Of a DNA stretch of 64,000 nt, positions 53,242 to 61,554 are shown piece after piece. How positions within the stretch are numbered: position 1 is the first letter of the stretch; every line of letters starts with the position of its first letter. Location: contig NZ_CP163518.1 of the NCBI RefSeq assembly GCF_041080625.1, positions 7,681,501-7,745,500 on the forward strand, written 5' to 3'. The notes beneath the pieces were generated by a model, which saw only the letters and a program-made list of their open reading frames with translations, was not told where the DNA came from and made no database searches. A program made the translations under genes and the position numbers. This DNA is from Streptomyces sp. CG1. Lineage in GTDB: Bacteria; Actinomycetota; Actinomycetes; Streptomycetales; Streptomycetaceae.

Positions 53242-53690
53242 CTACACCTCGGCCTTCGGGTCATCGGTAACCGCGCTCCGCAGCGGCCGGCGTCCCTCCT
53301 CGTCGAGCTGGTCAAGCTCGCGTTCGTAGTCGACGGTGACGGAGCCGTAGTAGTTCACGGCCGAGCTGCGGGCCGGGGAGATGTGCGCCAGGACCTCGGC
53401 GTCCACCTCGCGGCCGGCCTCGCGCAGCTGGGCGACAGCCAGGCCCATGTACTCCGTGTGCCAGCAGATAACGGCATTCGTGACGACGGTCAGGCACCAC
53501 GCCTGCTCGTTCTGCTGCTCGGGCTGTCGCCGGGTGACCTTGCCCTCGCGGGCATGGTGCAGCTGGCGGCGCAGGGAGGGGATGGACTCGCCCTTGTTCA
53601 GCTGACGGGCGATCTTGCGGCGATAGCTCTCGTCCGACAGATACTTCGCCGCGTAGATCGTGCGACGAATGGCCCCGTACTCCTTCCGAA
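53242..53690 (-). pseudogene. C-terminal fragment of a Tn3-family transposase
   Basis: The frame reads KEYGAIRRTIYAAKYLSDES, RRQLHHAREGKVTRR, QAWCLTVVTNAVICWHTEYM and VDAEVLAHISPARSSAVNYY, the very end of Tn3-type TnpA proteins. The N-terminal 800 or so residues are gone; homology begins abruptly at about 53690, next to the GNAT gene. It marks an old transposon border. Confidence 0.82.
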
Positions 53691-53744
53691 CCCATCCTTA
53701 AACCCGCTGGGCGAAGCGCGGCTTGTGGCTCGTTGGAGGATGTG

Positions 53745-54365
53745 ATGGATGAAGTACGCGCCCGGGCACGCGAGTTGATCGGTCGGCGAGTCTTGATCGC
53801 TACCAAGCCTGCTGATTGGCTGGTCGGCATGACTGATCTTGGACCCGTCGCCTGGCCGCCTGCCCCGATCAGAACCGAGAGGCTCGTGCTCCGTGAGTCC
53901 GAGGCCCGGGACCGTGCGGCGTTCATCGAGTTGTTCGCCTCATCGGACGTGCACACCTACCTCGGTGGTCCTCGACCGCGTGATGAGCTCGAACGCGAGG
54001 TGCCCGAGATACCCGGACGGCGGCCTGGCTCCTTCGTGATCGATCTCGACGGAGCGATGATCGGCCAGATCACGCTCACCAAAGACACGGGGCACCTTCG
54101 TCAGGCCGCTGGGAAAGCCGAGCTCGGCTACCTGTTCCTGCCGGAGGACTGGGGACGCGGATACGCCGCCGAGGCCTGCGCAGCGGCACTCGACTGGTTC
54201 GCCGGCGCGCTTCCCGGCGAACCAGTGGTGCTCGCCACCCAGAGCGCCAACGTCCGCTCGATGCGTCTCGCGGAGAAGCTGGGGTTCATCGAGGTAGAGC
54301 GGTTCGAGGCCTACGGCGCTGAGCAGTGGTTCGGCATGTGGTCCCCGGTCACGCTGTCCGAGTGA
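53745..54365 (+). CDS. GNAT-family N-acetyltransferase (RimJ-like)
   Basis: 206 residues from ATG with GGAGG 7 bp upstream (an earlier in-frame TTG lies inside that ribosome site). After a 45-residue N-terminal extension the GNAT core begins at IRTERLVLRESEARDRAAFI. The acetyl-CoA loop region ELGYLFLPEDWGRGYAAEAC has the Q/RxxGxG/A-type motif, and SANVRSMRLAEKLGF is the conserved C-terminal helix. RimJ/RimL-like enzymes acetylate protein N-termini or small amines. The substrate is unknown. Confidence 0.88.
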   Translation: MDEVRARARELIGRRVLIATKPADWLVGMTDLGPVAWPPAPIRTERLVLRESEARDRAAFIELFASSDVHTYLGGPRPRDELEREVPEIPGRRPGSFVIDLDGAMIGQITLTKDTGHLRQAAGKAELGYLFLPEDWGRGYAAEACAAALDWFAGALPGEPVVLATQSANVRSMRLAEKLGFIEVERFEAYGAEQWFGMWSPVTLSE

Positions 54366-54568
54366 GGTTGTGCTCGGCGGTGTCCGCAGCACTCCTCGCG
54401 ATGAAGCCGGGCGAACGCGAGGAGATCAATCGAGGTTCAAGGTGACGGTTCTTGATGGGTTCGGAGTGCGGCAGGATGACGACACAAAGCCGAACAGCGC
54501 GTGTCTGAAGAGTCTGTACGTGCAATACGCCTCAGTAGGCTTGTGCGTCGAACAAAGGAGCACTGCGC

Positions 54569-55690
54569 ATGAGCTACCGCCTGAAGGCGATCACCCGCGA
54601 GGAGCATCTGGCCTTTGTCTCGGCCCAGCCCTGGGTGAGTCACATGCAGGTTCCCGCATGGGGGGATGTGAAGCCGGACTGGCGGGCGGAGAGCCTGGGC
54701 TGGTTCGACGAGGACGACCGCCTCGTCGGCGCCGGGCTGGTCCTGATGCGGCCGTTGCCGAGGCTGAAGCGGTACCTCGCCTATCTGCCCGAGGGCCCCG
54801 TCATCGACTGGGCTGCTCCCGACGTGGAGCGATGGCTTCAGCCGATGCTCACGTACTTGAAGGAGCAAGGCGCCTTCTCGGTGAAGATGGGACCTCCCGT
54901 GGTCGCCCGCCGCTGGAGCGCCGAGGCGGTCAAGGCCGCAATCGCCGATCCGCAGGCCAGCAAGCTGCGCGATGTGGAGGCCACCACGCACGAGCCGCGG
55001 GCCTTCGACCTCGCCGACCGGCTGCGCCGGATGGGATGGCAGCAGACCGAGCCCGGCGGTGAGGACGGCTTCGCCGCCGGCCAGCCGCGCTACGTGTTCC
55101 AGGTGTCCTTCGCCGGGCGGACCCTGGAGGAGGTCCACCGGGATCTCAATCAGCAGTGGCGGCGCAACATCAAGAAGGCGGAGAAGGCCGGCGTCAAAGT
55201 GGTGCAGGGCGGCTACGACGACCTGCCCGCCTTTTACGAGATCTACGTCGAGACCGCCGAGCGGGACCGGTTCATCCCGCGCCCGCTGGCCTACTTCCAG
55301 CGCATGTGGACCATGGTGCGGGCCGAGGGCGACGACCGGATGCGCCTCTACCTCGCCTATCACGAGGGCGAAGTGCTCGCCGGTGCCACGATGCTGACCG
55401 TCGGCGAGCATGTCTGGTACTCCTACGGCGCCTCGACCAGCCGCAAACGCGAGGTCCAGCCCAACAACGCCATCCAGTGGCGGATGATGTCCGACGCCTA
55501 CGAACTCGGAGCGAGCATCTACGACTTCCGCGGCATCACCGACACCCTGGAGGAGGACAACCACCTGCTAGGGCTGCTCCGGTTCAAGGTCGGCACCGGC
55601 GGCCAGGCGGCGGAATACCTCGGCGAGTGGGACTACCCGCTCAACAAGGTCCTGCACAAGGCCCTCGACCTCTACATGTCCCGGCGCTGA
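54569..55690 (+). CDS. femX: FemX/FemAB-family aminoacyltransferase for peptidoglycan cross-bridges
   Basis: 373 residues with an AAAGGAGC ribosome site. Two GNAT-like lobes: the first includes YLPEGPVIDW and FSVKMGPPVV, the second RDLNQQWRRNIKKAEKAGVK (the RRN-KKAxK box of Fem proteins), YYAYHEGE-type core and YDFRGITDTLEEDNHLLGLL. It transfers an amino acid from tRNA to lipid-linked peptidoglycan; in Streptomyces the FemX-type enzyme adds the first Gly of the bridge. It is a core gene, yet here it sits between a Tn3 fragment and IS debris. The exact Fem subtype needs comparison. Confidence 0.88.
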   Translation: MSYRLKAITREEHLAFVSAQPWVSHMQVPAWGDVKPDWRAESLGWFDEDDRLVGAGLVLMRPLPRLKRYLAYLPEGPVIDWAAPDVERWLQPMLTYLKEQGAFSVKMGPPVVARRWSAEAVKAAIADPQASKLRDVEATTHEPRAFDLADRLRRMGWQQTEPGGEDGFAAGQPRYVFQVSFAGRTLEEVHRDLNQQWRRNIKKAEKAGVKVVQGGYDDLPAFYEIYVETAERDRFIPRPLAYFQRMWTMVRAEGDDRMRLYLAYHEGEVLAGATMLTVGEHVWYSYGASTSRKREVQPNNAIQWRMMSDAYELGASIYDFRGITDTLEEDNHLLGLLRFKVGTGGQAAEYLGEWDYPLNKVLHKALDLYMSRR

Positions 55691-55774
55691 GACTGCGGCA
55701 GCCTCGTGCTGATCGTCGATTCCGGTCTGGTGGGGGCGGAACGCCAACTGCGGGCACGTGAGTTGTCACGTCCG

Positions 55775-55966
55775 TCATGCGGTTTGCAAGGCGGCCTGAG
55801 GGCGGGGAAGCGAGGCGTTGGGATGGACTGCCTGCCGGGTGAGGCGACGCGTCATCAGCGTGATCGCGGCAAGGGTGAGCATCGCTTCGGAGTGCTCGGG
55901 CTGTGTCTCGTAGTCCTGAACGTTCCGACGCGCGTGCAACAACCACGCCAGACACCTCTCCACCAC
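55775..55966 (-). pseudogene. C-terminal remnant of an IS5-family transposase
   Basis: 63 residues, VERCLAWLLHARRNVQDYET, then SEAMLTLAAITLMTRRLTR, matching the end of IS5/IS427-type transposases (VERTLAWL..DYE..SEAM). The DDE core is missing. The stretch 55691-56190 otherwise holds only scrambled fragments and no gene. Confidence 0.7.
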
Positions 55967-56190
55967 CCCGCTGATGTCGGTCGTCGTGGAAGTTTTGGGC
56001 TGGTCGACAACCGCACCCCGAGATCAAGAGCGCTGCGCGGGCGCTGGGTGCCGCGTCCCACGCACTGTGAAGACCGCGGACGGTCCAGGCGTCAGGCCTC
56101 GGTGAACGCGCTTCATCGTGTGGCTATGAATCTGCTCACCACCCGGTCGTGCTTGATGAGGACGTCGACGATCTGCCAGAACTCGGCAAG

Positions 56191-56560
56191 TTAGGGATGA
56201 GCCAGTGCTGCCAGCCAATCCAGCATGGTCCCGTAGAGGGTGGCTCGGGCTGCGTGGCCATGGTGCTTCAGATCGGCGTTCAACAACTCGCCGGGATTCA
56301 GTTCGGGGCTGTATCCGGGCAGCAGGTGCAGTTCGACGCGCTCGGCGTTTTCGGCGAGCCGGGCCCGGACAGCTGGGCTGCGGTGGACCGGGTACGGGTC
56401 GGCGATCACGTGGACCTTGAGGCCGGCGTGCCGGGCGAGACGGTCGAGGTACGCGCAGAACACCTGTGAGGTGAACTTACCCAGTGGGCTTGAGTCGTAT
56501 GTTTCGACGCACAGCCGCAGCGATCCGAGACCACGTAGTGTCGTGGTGGCGATGCTACGC
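56191..56560 (-). pseudogene. C-terminal half of an IS630-family transposase
   Basis: The frame reads KFTSQVFCAYLDRLARHAGL, KVHVIADPYPVHRS and LHLLPGYSPELNPGELLNAD, the last two acidic motifs of IS630/Tc1-type enzymes. The natural N-terminal half is absent. The 5' side of the fragment joins directly to thymidine kinase sequence at about 56580, so the element or a deletion it caused removed the start of that gene. Confidence 0.85.
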
Positions 56561-56581
56561 ATAGGTGGTAGATACCCAAGC

Positions 56582-57190
56582 AAAAGGACCCTGGCTCTGC
56601 AGATCGAGCACAACCGCTCCGCGCGCGGCCTCGTCGGCATGATCTTCACCCGGAACGACCGCGCGGGCGAGGGCAAGCTGTCCTCCCGGCTCGGTCTGGT
56701 CACGGACGCGGCGGAGGTGGCGGACGACCAGGACCTGTACGCCTCTCTGGTGGAGCACCTCTCCCAGGGCCGCCGGGCCGACTACGTGATCGCGGACGAG
56801 GCGCAGTTCCTCGCGCCCGGGCAGATCGACCAGCTCGCGCGCGTCGTGGACGATCTCGGTCTGGACGTGTACGCCTTCGGGATCACCACCGACTTCCGCT
56901 CCAAGCTCTTCCCCGGCTCGCAGCGGCTGGTGGAGCTGGCCGACCGCATCGAGGTGCTCCAGGTGGAGGCGCTGTGCTGGTGCGGCGCCCGCGCCACGCA
57001 CAACGCCCGCACGGTGGGCGGCCAGATGGTGGTCGAGGGCGCCCACGTGGTCGTCGGCGATGTGGACCACGCGACGGGCGAGGTCGGCTACGAGGTGCTG
57101 TGCCGCCGCCACCACCGGCGTCGGATGACCGCCGCGTCGGCCCGCGCGGCGGCCCTCTCCCCGGACGTCCTGCCGGTCTCGTCCGGCTGA
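56582..57190 (+). pseudogene. tdk: Thymidine kinase lacking its P-loop N-terminus
   Basis: The frame RTLALQIEHNRSARGLVGMI, then EGKLSSRLGLVTDA, YVIADEAQFLAPGQIDQLAR (Walker-B-like DEAQF), VYAFGITTDFRSKLFPGSQR and two Cys pairs (ALCWCGARAT, VLCRRHH) is bacterial type-II thymidine kinase. The normal start (about 20 residues with GTMDCGKS) is gone. Homology begins one residue into the P-loop (Lys-Arg-Thr where Lys-Ser-Thr is expected), next to IS630 DNA. No ATP-binding loop and no start codon remain, so thymidine salvage by this copy should be lost. Confidence 0.9.
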
Positions 57191-57213
57191 ACCCGCCCCG
57201 CGGGCCCCGCGGG

Positions 57214-58005
57214 TCAGTGCGGGTTCTGGACCACCGAGAACTCCGCGCCCTCCGGGTCCGCCACGGTCGCCACCCGGCCGTGCGGGCTGTCGTGCGGCTG
57301 CCTCACGATGTGGCCGCCGAGGTCCGCGACCTGCCGTACCGTCGCATCGGTGTCGGCGACCTCGAAGTACGTCTGCCAGTACGGTCCGCGGTCGCGGGGC
57401 AGGCCATGGCCCACGCCGTGCAGTCCTGCCACCGGACGGCCGGCGAGGTACAGGGTCACGTAGTCGAAGTCGGCGGAGACCACCGGCTCCCGTTCGTAGC
57501 CGAACACCGTCGCGTAGAACTTGGAGACGCTCTCGGTCTCCAAGGTCACCAGCTCGTTCCAGGCCGGCGTCCCCGGCACGCCGTGGATCGCGGTGCCGAG
57601 GTGCGCGGTGCCCTGCCAGATGCCGAAGACCGCCCCGGAGGGGTCCGCGGCGATGGCGATCCGACCGGCCTCGGCGGCGTCCAGCGGGCCCACCGCCACC
57701 GTGCCGCCGCACAGCCGTACCGCCTCGGCCGTCTGGTCCACGTCGTCCGAGGCGAGATAGGGCGTCCAGGCGATCGGCAGCCGGTGGTCCGGCGGCAGCT
57801 GGCCCATGCCCGCCACCTCGTGCCCGTCGAGCAACGCCCGCACATACGGGCCGAGCTGCTGCGGGCCCGGCCGGAACTCCCAGCCGAACAGCTCACCGTA
57901 GAACTCCTCGGTGGCGGCCAGCCCGTGCGCCATCAGGCTCACCCAGCAGGGCGTGCCGGGCGCGCGCCGCGCGTGCGGACCGGCCGGCTCCCGTGCCTGC
58001 GTCAT
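57214..58005 (-). CDS. Two-domain VOC/glyoxalase-like protein
   Basis: 263 residues with tandem VOC modules: PCWVSLMAHGLAATEEFYGE to FGIWQG (about 18-130) and AWNELVTLETESVSKFYATV to DPEGAEFSVVQ (about 148-260). Both modules have the Trp-x-x-Leu start and final strand typical of this superfamily in Streptomyces, but the usual metal His/Glu set is incomplete, so a binding or resistance-like role is as likely as lyase activity. It converges with tdk and diverges from sseA. Confidence 0.85.
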   Translation of the reverse strand: MTQAREPAGPHARRAPGTPCWVSLMAHGLAATEEFYGELFGWEFRPGPQQLGPYVRALLDGHEVAGMGQLPPDHRLPIAWTPYLASDDVDQTAEAVRLCGGTVAVGPLDAAEAGRIAIAADPSGAVFGIWQGTAHLGTAIHGVPGTPAWNELVTLETESVSKFYATVFGYEREPVVSADFDYVTLYLAGRPVAGLHGVGHGLPRDRGPYWQTYFEVADTDATVRQVADLGGHIVRQPHDSPHGRVATVADPEGAEFSVVQNPH

Positions 58006-58326
58006 CGATCACTCTCTCCCCGGCCCCTCGCGGTGGCCGTGTCGCTTCCGCTCCCCGGAAGGGGTGTCCACGCCGGCGGCGGGCGCGCCCGTGCCGGTCC
58101 CCGCATCCTCCACGGCGCCGCGTGCGATTCCGCGCCGCCGCCCGGACTTACCCCCGGGAGGATGCCCGATCTGCCGCCTGTCGCCGCTTCCTGACGATGG
58201 CCGGCGGGTGTCCGCCGGCCGTACAGCACGTGCTCGATCCCGTACTCCGCGTGATCGAGCCTGTCCGGCCGAGCAGAGTAGCCGGACCTGGACGCCGCGG
58301 CCACCCCTGGCGTATGGATGGACACC

Positions 58327-59178
58327 ATGAGAGCCATCATCACCGCAACCGAACTCGCGCACGAGTTGACTGAGGAGCGCCCGCCGGTGCTGCTGGACGT
58401 GCGCTGGCAGCTGAGTATGGCTAAGGCGGCGGGCGCGCCGGCCTTCGACGGGCGGGCCGAGTATGCGGCCGGGCACATCCCCGGCGCGGTCTTCGTCGAC
58501 CTGGACGGGGAACTGGCCGGCGCGCCGGGGGAACACGGCCGGCATCCGCTGCCGGACCTCGCGGAGTTCGGTGCCGCGATGCGCCGTGCAGGTGTGTCGG
58601 CCGGCCGCCCGGTCGTCGTGTACGACGGCGGCCAGGGCTGGGCGGCCGCGCGTGCCTGGTGGCTGCTGCGCTGGACGGGTCACCCGGACGTGCGGGTCCT
58701 CGACGGCGGCTTGCCGTCCTGGCAGGGCGAACTGTCCAGGCAGGAACCGCAACCGGCCGAGGGCGACTTCCGGCCGGAGCCGGCCGGCACCGGACTGCTC
58801 GACGCGGACGCGGCCGCCGCCCTGGCCCGCGCGGGCGTGCTGCTGGACGCGCGCGCGGGGGAGCGGTACCGCGGCGAGGTGGAGCCGATCGACCGGGTCG
58901 GCGGACACATCCCGGGCGCGGTGTCGGCGCCGACGACGGAGAACGTGGGTCCCGACGGCCGCTTCCTGCCCGCGGCGGAGCTGAGCGACCGGTTCAAGGC
59001 GCTGGGCGTGTCCGCGGACACCGAGGTGGGTGTGTACTGCGGTTCGGGCGTCTCCGGCGCCCATGAGGTCCTCGCGCTCGCGGTGGCCGGCATTCCGGCG
59101 GAGCTGTACGCCGGTTCCTGGTCCGAGTGGTCCTCCGACCCGTCCCGGCCGGTGGCCGTGGGGGCGGATCCGCAGTAG
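58327..59178 (+). CDS. sseA: Two-domain rhodanese, thiosulfate/3-mercaptopyruvate sulfurtransferase
   Basis: 283 residues from ATG 58327 (an ATG three codons earlier is possible). N-terminal rhodanese lobe (PPVLLDVRWQL, GHIPGAVFVDLDGELAG) lacks the catalytic Cys, reading VYDGGQG. The C-terminal lobe has the active loop CGSGVSG at about residue 238 and GHIPGAVSAPTTENV. The CGSGVS loop is that of SseA-type enzymes, which move sulfur from mercaptopyruvate or thiosulfate. It lies back-to-back in convergence with sepH. Confidence 0.9.
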   Translation: MRAIITATELAHELTEERPPVLLDVRWQLSMAKAAGAPAFDGRAEYAAGHIPGAVFVDLDGELAGAPGEHGRHPLPDLAEFGAAMRRAGVSAGRPVVVYDGGQGWAAARAWWLLRWTGHPDVRVLDGGLPSWQGELSRQEPQPAEGDFRPEPAGTGLLDADAAAALARAGVLLDARAGERYRGEVEPIDRVGGHIPGAVSAPTTENVGPDGRFLPAAELSDRFKALGVSADTEVGVYCGSGVSGAHEVLALAVAGIPAELYAGSWSEWSSDPSRPVAVGADPQ

Positions 59179-59220
59179 CGGCAGCCGGAGACGGGGCACG
59201 CGCGCGTGCAGCCGAAAGGT

Positions 59221-59242
59221 GGGGGCACGCGCGCGTGCCCCC
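59221..59242. terminator. Perfect 22-bp palindrome, bidirectional terminator
   Basis: GGGGGCACGCGCGCGTGCCC(CC) is its own reverse complement and lies between the convergent sseA and sepH stop codons. A partly repeated GGGGCACGCGCGCGTGC lies 30 bp upstream at 59193-59209, giving a double hairpin. Confidence 0.75.
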
Positions 59243-59266
59243 AATTCTCCGTTTCCGTACGGCCCG

Positions 59267-60307
59267 TTACTCCTGCTTCTTGCGGCGCGTGCCGAACACG
59301 ATCTCGTCCCAGCTCGGCACCGCGGCGCGGCGGCCGGGGCGGACGCCGTCGGCCTCGGCCTGGCGGTCGGTCGCGCCGATGAGCCGGTCGCGATGGCTGC
59401 CCACGGAGCGGGGCATGAGGACGTCCGCGTAGGCCGAACCGGCCGAGGCGGCGGGAGCCGGCGGTTCCTCGGCGGCCGGTTCCTCGGCGGGCTCCTCCGG
59501 CGTCTCCGACGGGCGCTCCGGCACCACCAGGTCGCCCCGGAAACTCGGGACGGCCTCCAGCAGGCTGGTCAGCGAGTCGCGTTCGCCCGTGCTCTCCTCG
59601 GCGGGCTCGGACGGCTGCGCGGGCAGGCTCGGCCGCTCCCGTTCGCTCCGCTCGAGCGCGCGGTCCATCGAACGCTCGCGCGGGAGGCGGGCGATGCGCG
59701 GGACGAACGGGAAGCTCGGCTCGGGCACGGCGAGGTCGTCGGACTCGCCGATGAGCGAGCGCGCCTCGTCGTCCACGGCCTGGACGAGCCGCCGGGGCGG
59801 GTCGTACGTCCAGCTTGCCGAGTGCGGTTCGCCCGCGACCCGGTAGACGAGGAGAACCTCCCAGGTGCCGTCGTCGCGGCGCCAGGAGTCCCACTGCACG
59901 GTGTCCTTCTCGACGCCGCGCAGCAGCAGCCGCTCCTGGACGGCCTCGCCGAGCAGCGGGCCGGAGTTCTCGCCGGGGCGGCGGACCGGGGTCTTGCGGG
60001 CGCGCTCGGCCATGAAGGCGCGCTCGGCCAGCACCGGGCCCTCGAAGCGCCGTACCCGGTCGACGGGGATGCCGGCGAGCTGGGCGACCTCTTCCGCGGT
60101 GGCACCAGCGCGTATACGCGCCTGGATGTCACGCGGGCGCAGATGGCTCTCGACCTCGATCTCGATCTGGCCGAGGCGCGGCCGGTCGCCGCGCACGGCG
60201 GCGCGCAGCCGTTCGTCGATCGGAAGCGTGTACTCCGTTGCGTCGGCAGCCTTCAGCACCAGCCGTGTGCCGTCATTCGAGACGGCCACGACACGCAGTT
60301 CGGGCAT
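59267..60307 (-). CDS. sepH: Septation protein SepH
   Basis: 346 residues from ATG 60307 with a GGGAGG ribosome site. N-terminal DUF3071 domain begins MPELRVVAVSNDGTRLVLKA and contains a helix-turn-helix-like stretch IRAGATAEEVAQLAGIPVDR and VQWDSWRRDDGTWEVLLVYR. The long acidic, Pro/Glu-rich linker (about 215-300) is disordered, and the end has VPSWDEIVFGTRRKKQE, a short conserved C-terminal motif. SepH stimulates FtsZ assembly during sporulation and vegetative septation in Streptomyces. It marks this part of the window as conserved core. Confidence 0.93.
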   Translation of the reverse strand: MPELRVVAVSNDGTRLVLKAADATEYTLPIDERLRAAVRGDRPRLGQIEIEVESHLRPRDIQARIRAGATAEEVAQLAGIPVDRVRRFEGPVLAERAFMAERARKTPVRRPGENSGPLLGEAVQERLLLRGVEKDTVQWDSWRRDDGTWEVLLVYRVAGEPHSASWTYDPPRRLVQAVDDEARSLIGESDDLAVPEPSFPFVPRIARLPRERSMDRALERSERERPSLPAQPSEPAEESTGERDSLTSLLEAVPSFRGDLVVPERPSETPEEPAEEPAAEEPPAPAASAGSAYADVLMPRSVGSHRDRLIGATDRQAEADGVRPGRRAAVPSWDEIVFGTRRKKQE

Positions 60308-60789
60308 GGGGACCTCCCGGGTGGTGCCTGCCGACGTCACGTGCGTCGCTGCTTCCGCTAGTCGAGTGTGGCCTGCCCGGGTGCAGCCTGCCACAACCTT
60401 GCCGAGTTGCCCGGCGTGTCGGGCACGGGCCCAGGGTCGCCGTTATGGCACGGTTACCTGTTCGCAACGCAAAGTGACCAGTTCCATCACCCTGTGCAAC
60501 CAGCCCCCCCTCCCGGCGGTCCTGCAAGGCCGCGGACACCCTGGTGGGAGACCGGACCCAGGGCTCGCAACAGTACTCCATTTGGACCATGTGCGTGGAT
60601 GGGCGCGCCGCCCAACTTCTCGCAAGGGGGGCGACTTGGCCCCTGGCAACCGGTTTTGCGGATCACGAACGTGGCGAACTTCACGCAATCCCCAGAAACG
60701 GAACTAATGGTTTCGACCGTACGTCCCTATCTCGTGCAGTCGGTCGGCCAATGTCGACCAAGTACGGGAAAGGCAGGCTGGTTCCGGGT
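60308..60789. other. Divergent promoter region between sepH and a membrane protein gene
   Basis: No gene supported. It should contain the promoters of both flanking genes. Several in-frame starts for the right-hand gene lie within it but lack ribosome sites. Confidence 0.45.
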
Positions 60790-61554
60790 ATGCGGGAAAC
60801 GCCCGATGCGGGTCGCAGACGGATCGACCTGAACGTCCCCCAGGTCGCGGGCGGCGCCCTGGCGGCGGTCGTGGCGGCCAAACTGGCCTCGTACTTCGGG
60901 GTGTACGGCACGATCCTCGGCGCGGGAGTCGTCAGCGTCGTCGCCACCTGTGGGGGCACGCTGTTCCAGCACTTCTTCAAGCGGACCGGGGAGCAGCTGA
61001 AGGAGGCGACGGTCGCGGCCCGCCCCAGGGAGCGGCTGCCGGACCGTCGCGGCCCGTCCCCCGCCAGGGCACAAGTGTCACCGGCGCCGGGCGGGTTCAC
61101 CGAGGGCACCGTCTACCGCGCGCGGGTGAAGAGCCGGCGCCGGCCGGTGGTCGCGGCCGCTCTTGTGTTCGGGGTGACCATGGCCGGGATCACGACGTAC
61201 GAGCTGGTGTCCGGCAGCAGCTTCAGCGGCGGCACGGGGACGACGGTCAGCGACGCGGTCACCTTCCGGGGCTCGTCCTCCTCGACGGCCGACCCCCCTG
61301 CCAAGTCCGATGAATCACCGCCCCCTTCGGACGCGCCGTCCCGCCGGCCCGCGCCCGCCCCCGACTCCGGTACGACCCACAGCACGACCCCGGCGCCCGG
61401 CGGTTCCCCGAGCGGTGAGCCGAGCGACGGCTCGAGCCTGTCGCCGCCCCCCACGCCCAGCGGCTCCACCATGCCGCCTACGCCCCCAGAACCCTCCGCA
61501 AGTAGTCGTTCTGGAACAGCCGTTCCGGGTCAAGGCGGTCCCTCAGCGCGGTGA
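60790..61554 (+). CDS. Membrane protein with Pro/Ser/Thr-rich extracellular tail
   Basis: 254 residues from ATG 60790 (ATG 60751 is possible). A hydrophobic Ala/Gly-rich hairpin (VAGGALAAVVAAKLASYFGV, TILGAGVVSVVATCGGTLF) is followed by a basic linker, a third helix (VVAAALVFGVTMAGITTYEL) and a low-complexity tail of Ser, Pro and Thr. Its last 77 bp overlap the end of the oppositely oriented lactone oxidase gene. The tail reads like a cell-wall-spanning stalk. Function unknown. Confidence 0.8.
   Translation: MRETPDAGRRRIDLNVPQVAGGALAAVVAAKLASYFGVYGTILGAGVVSVVATCGGTLFQHFFKRTGEQLKEATVAARPRERLPDRRGPSPARAQVSPAPGGFTEGTVYRARVKSRRRPVVAAALVFGVTMAGITTYELVSGSSFSGGTGTTVSDAVTFRGSSSSTADPPAKSDESPPPSDAPSRRPAPAPDSGTTHSTTPAPGGSPSGEPSDGSSLSPPPTPSGSTMPPTPPEPSASSRSGTAVPGQGGPSAR

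Noticed and set aside
52989..53315. Upstream extension of the trypco2 protein
   Set aside because: Arg/Gly low complexity. The ATG at 52988 has a good ribosome site and starts the conserved domain.
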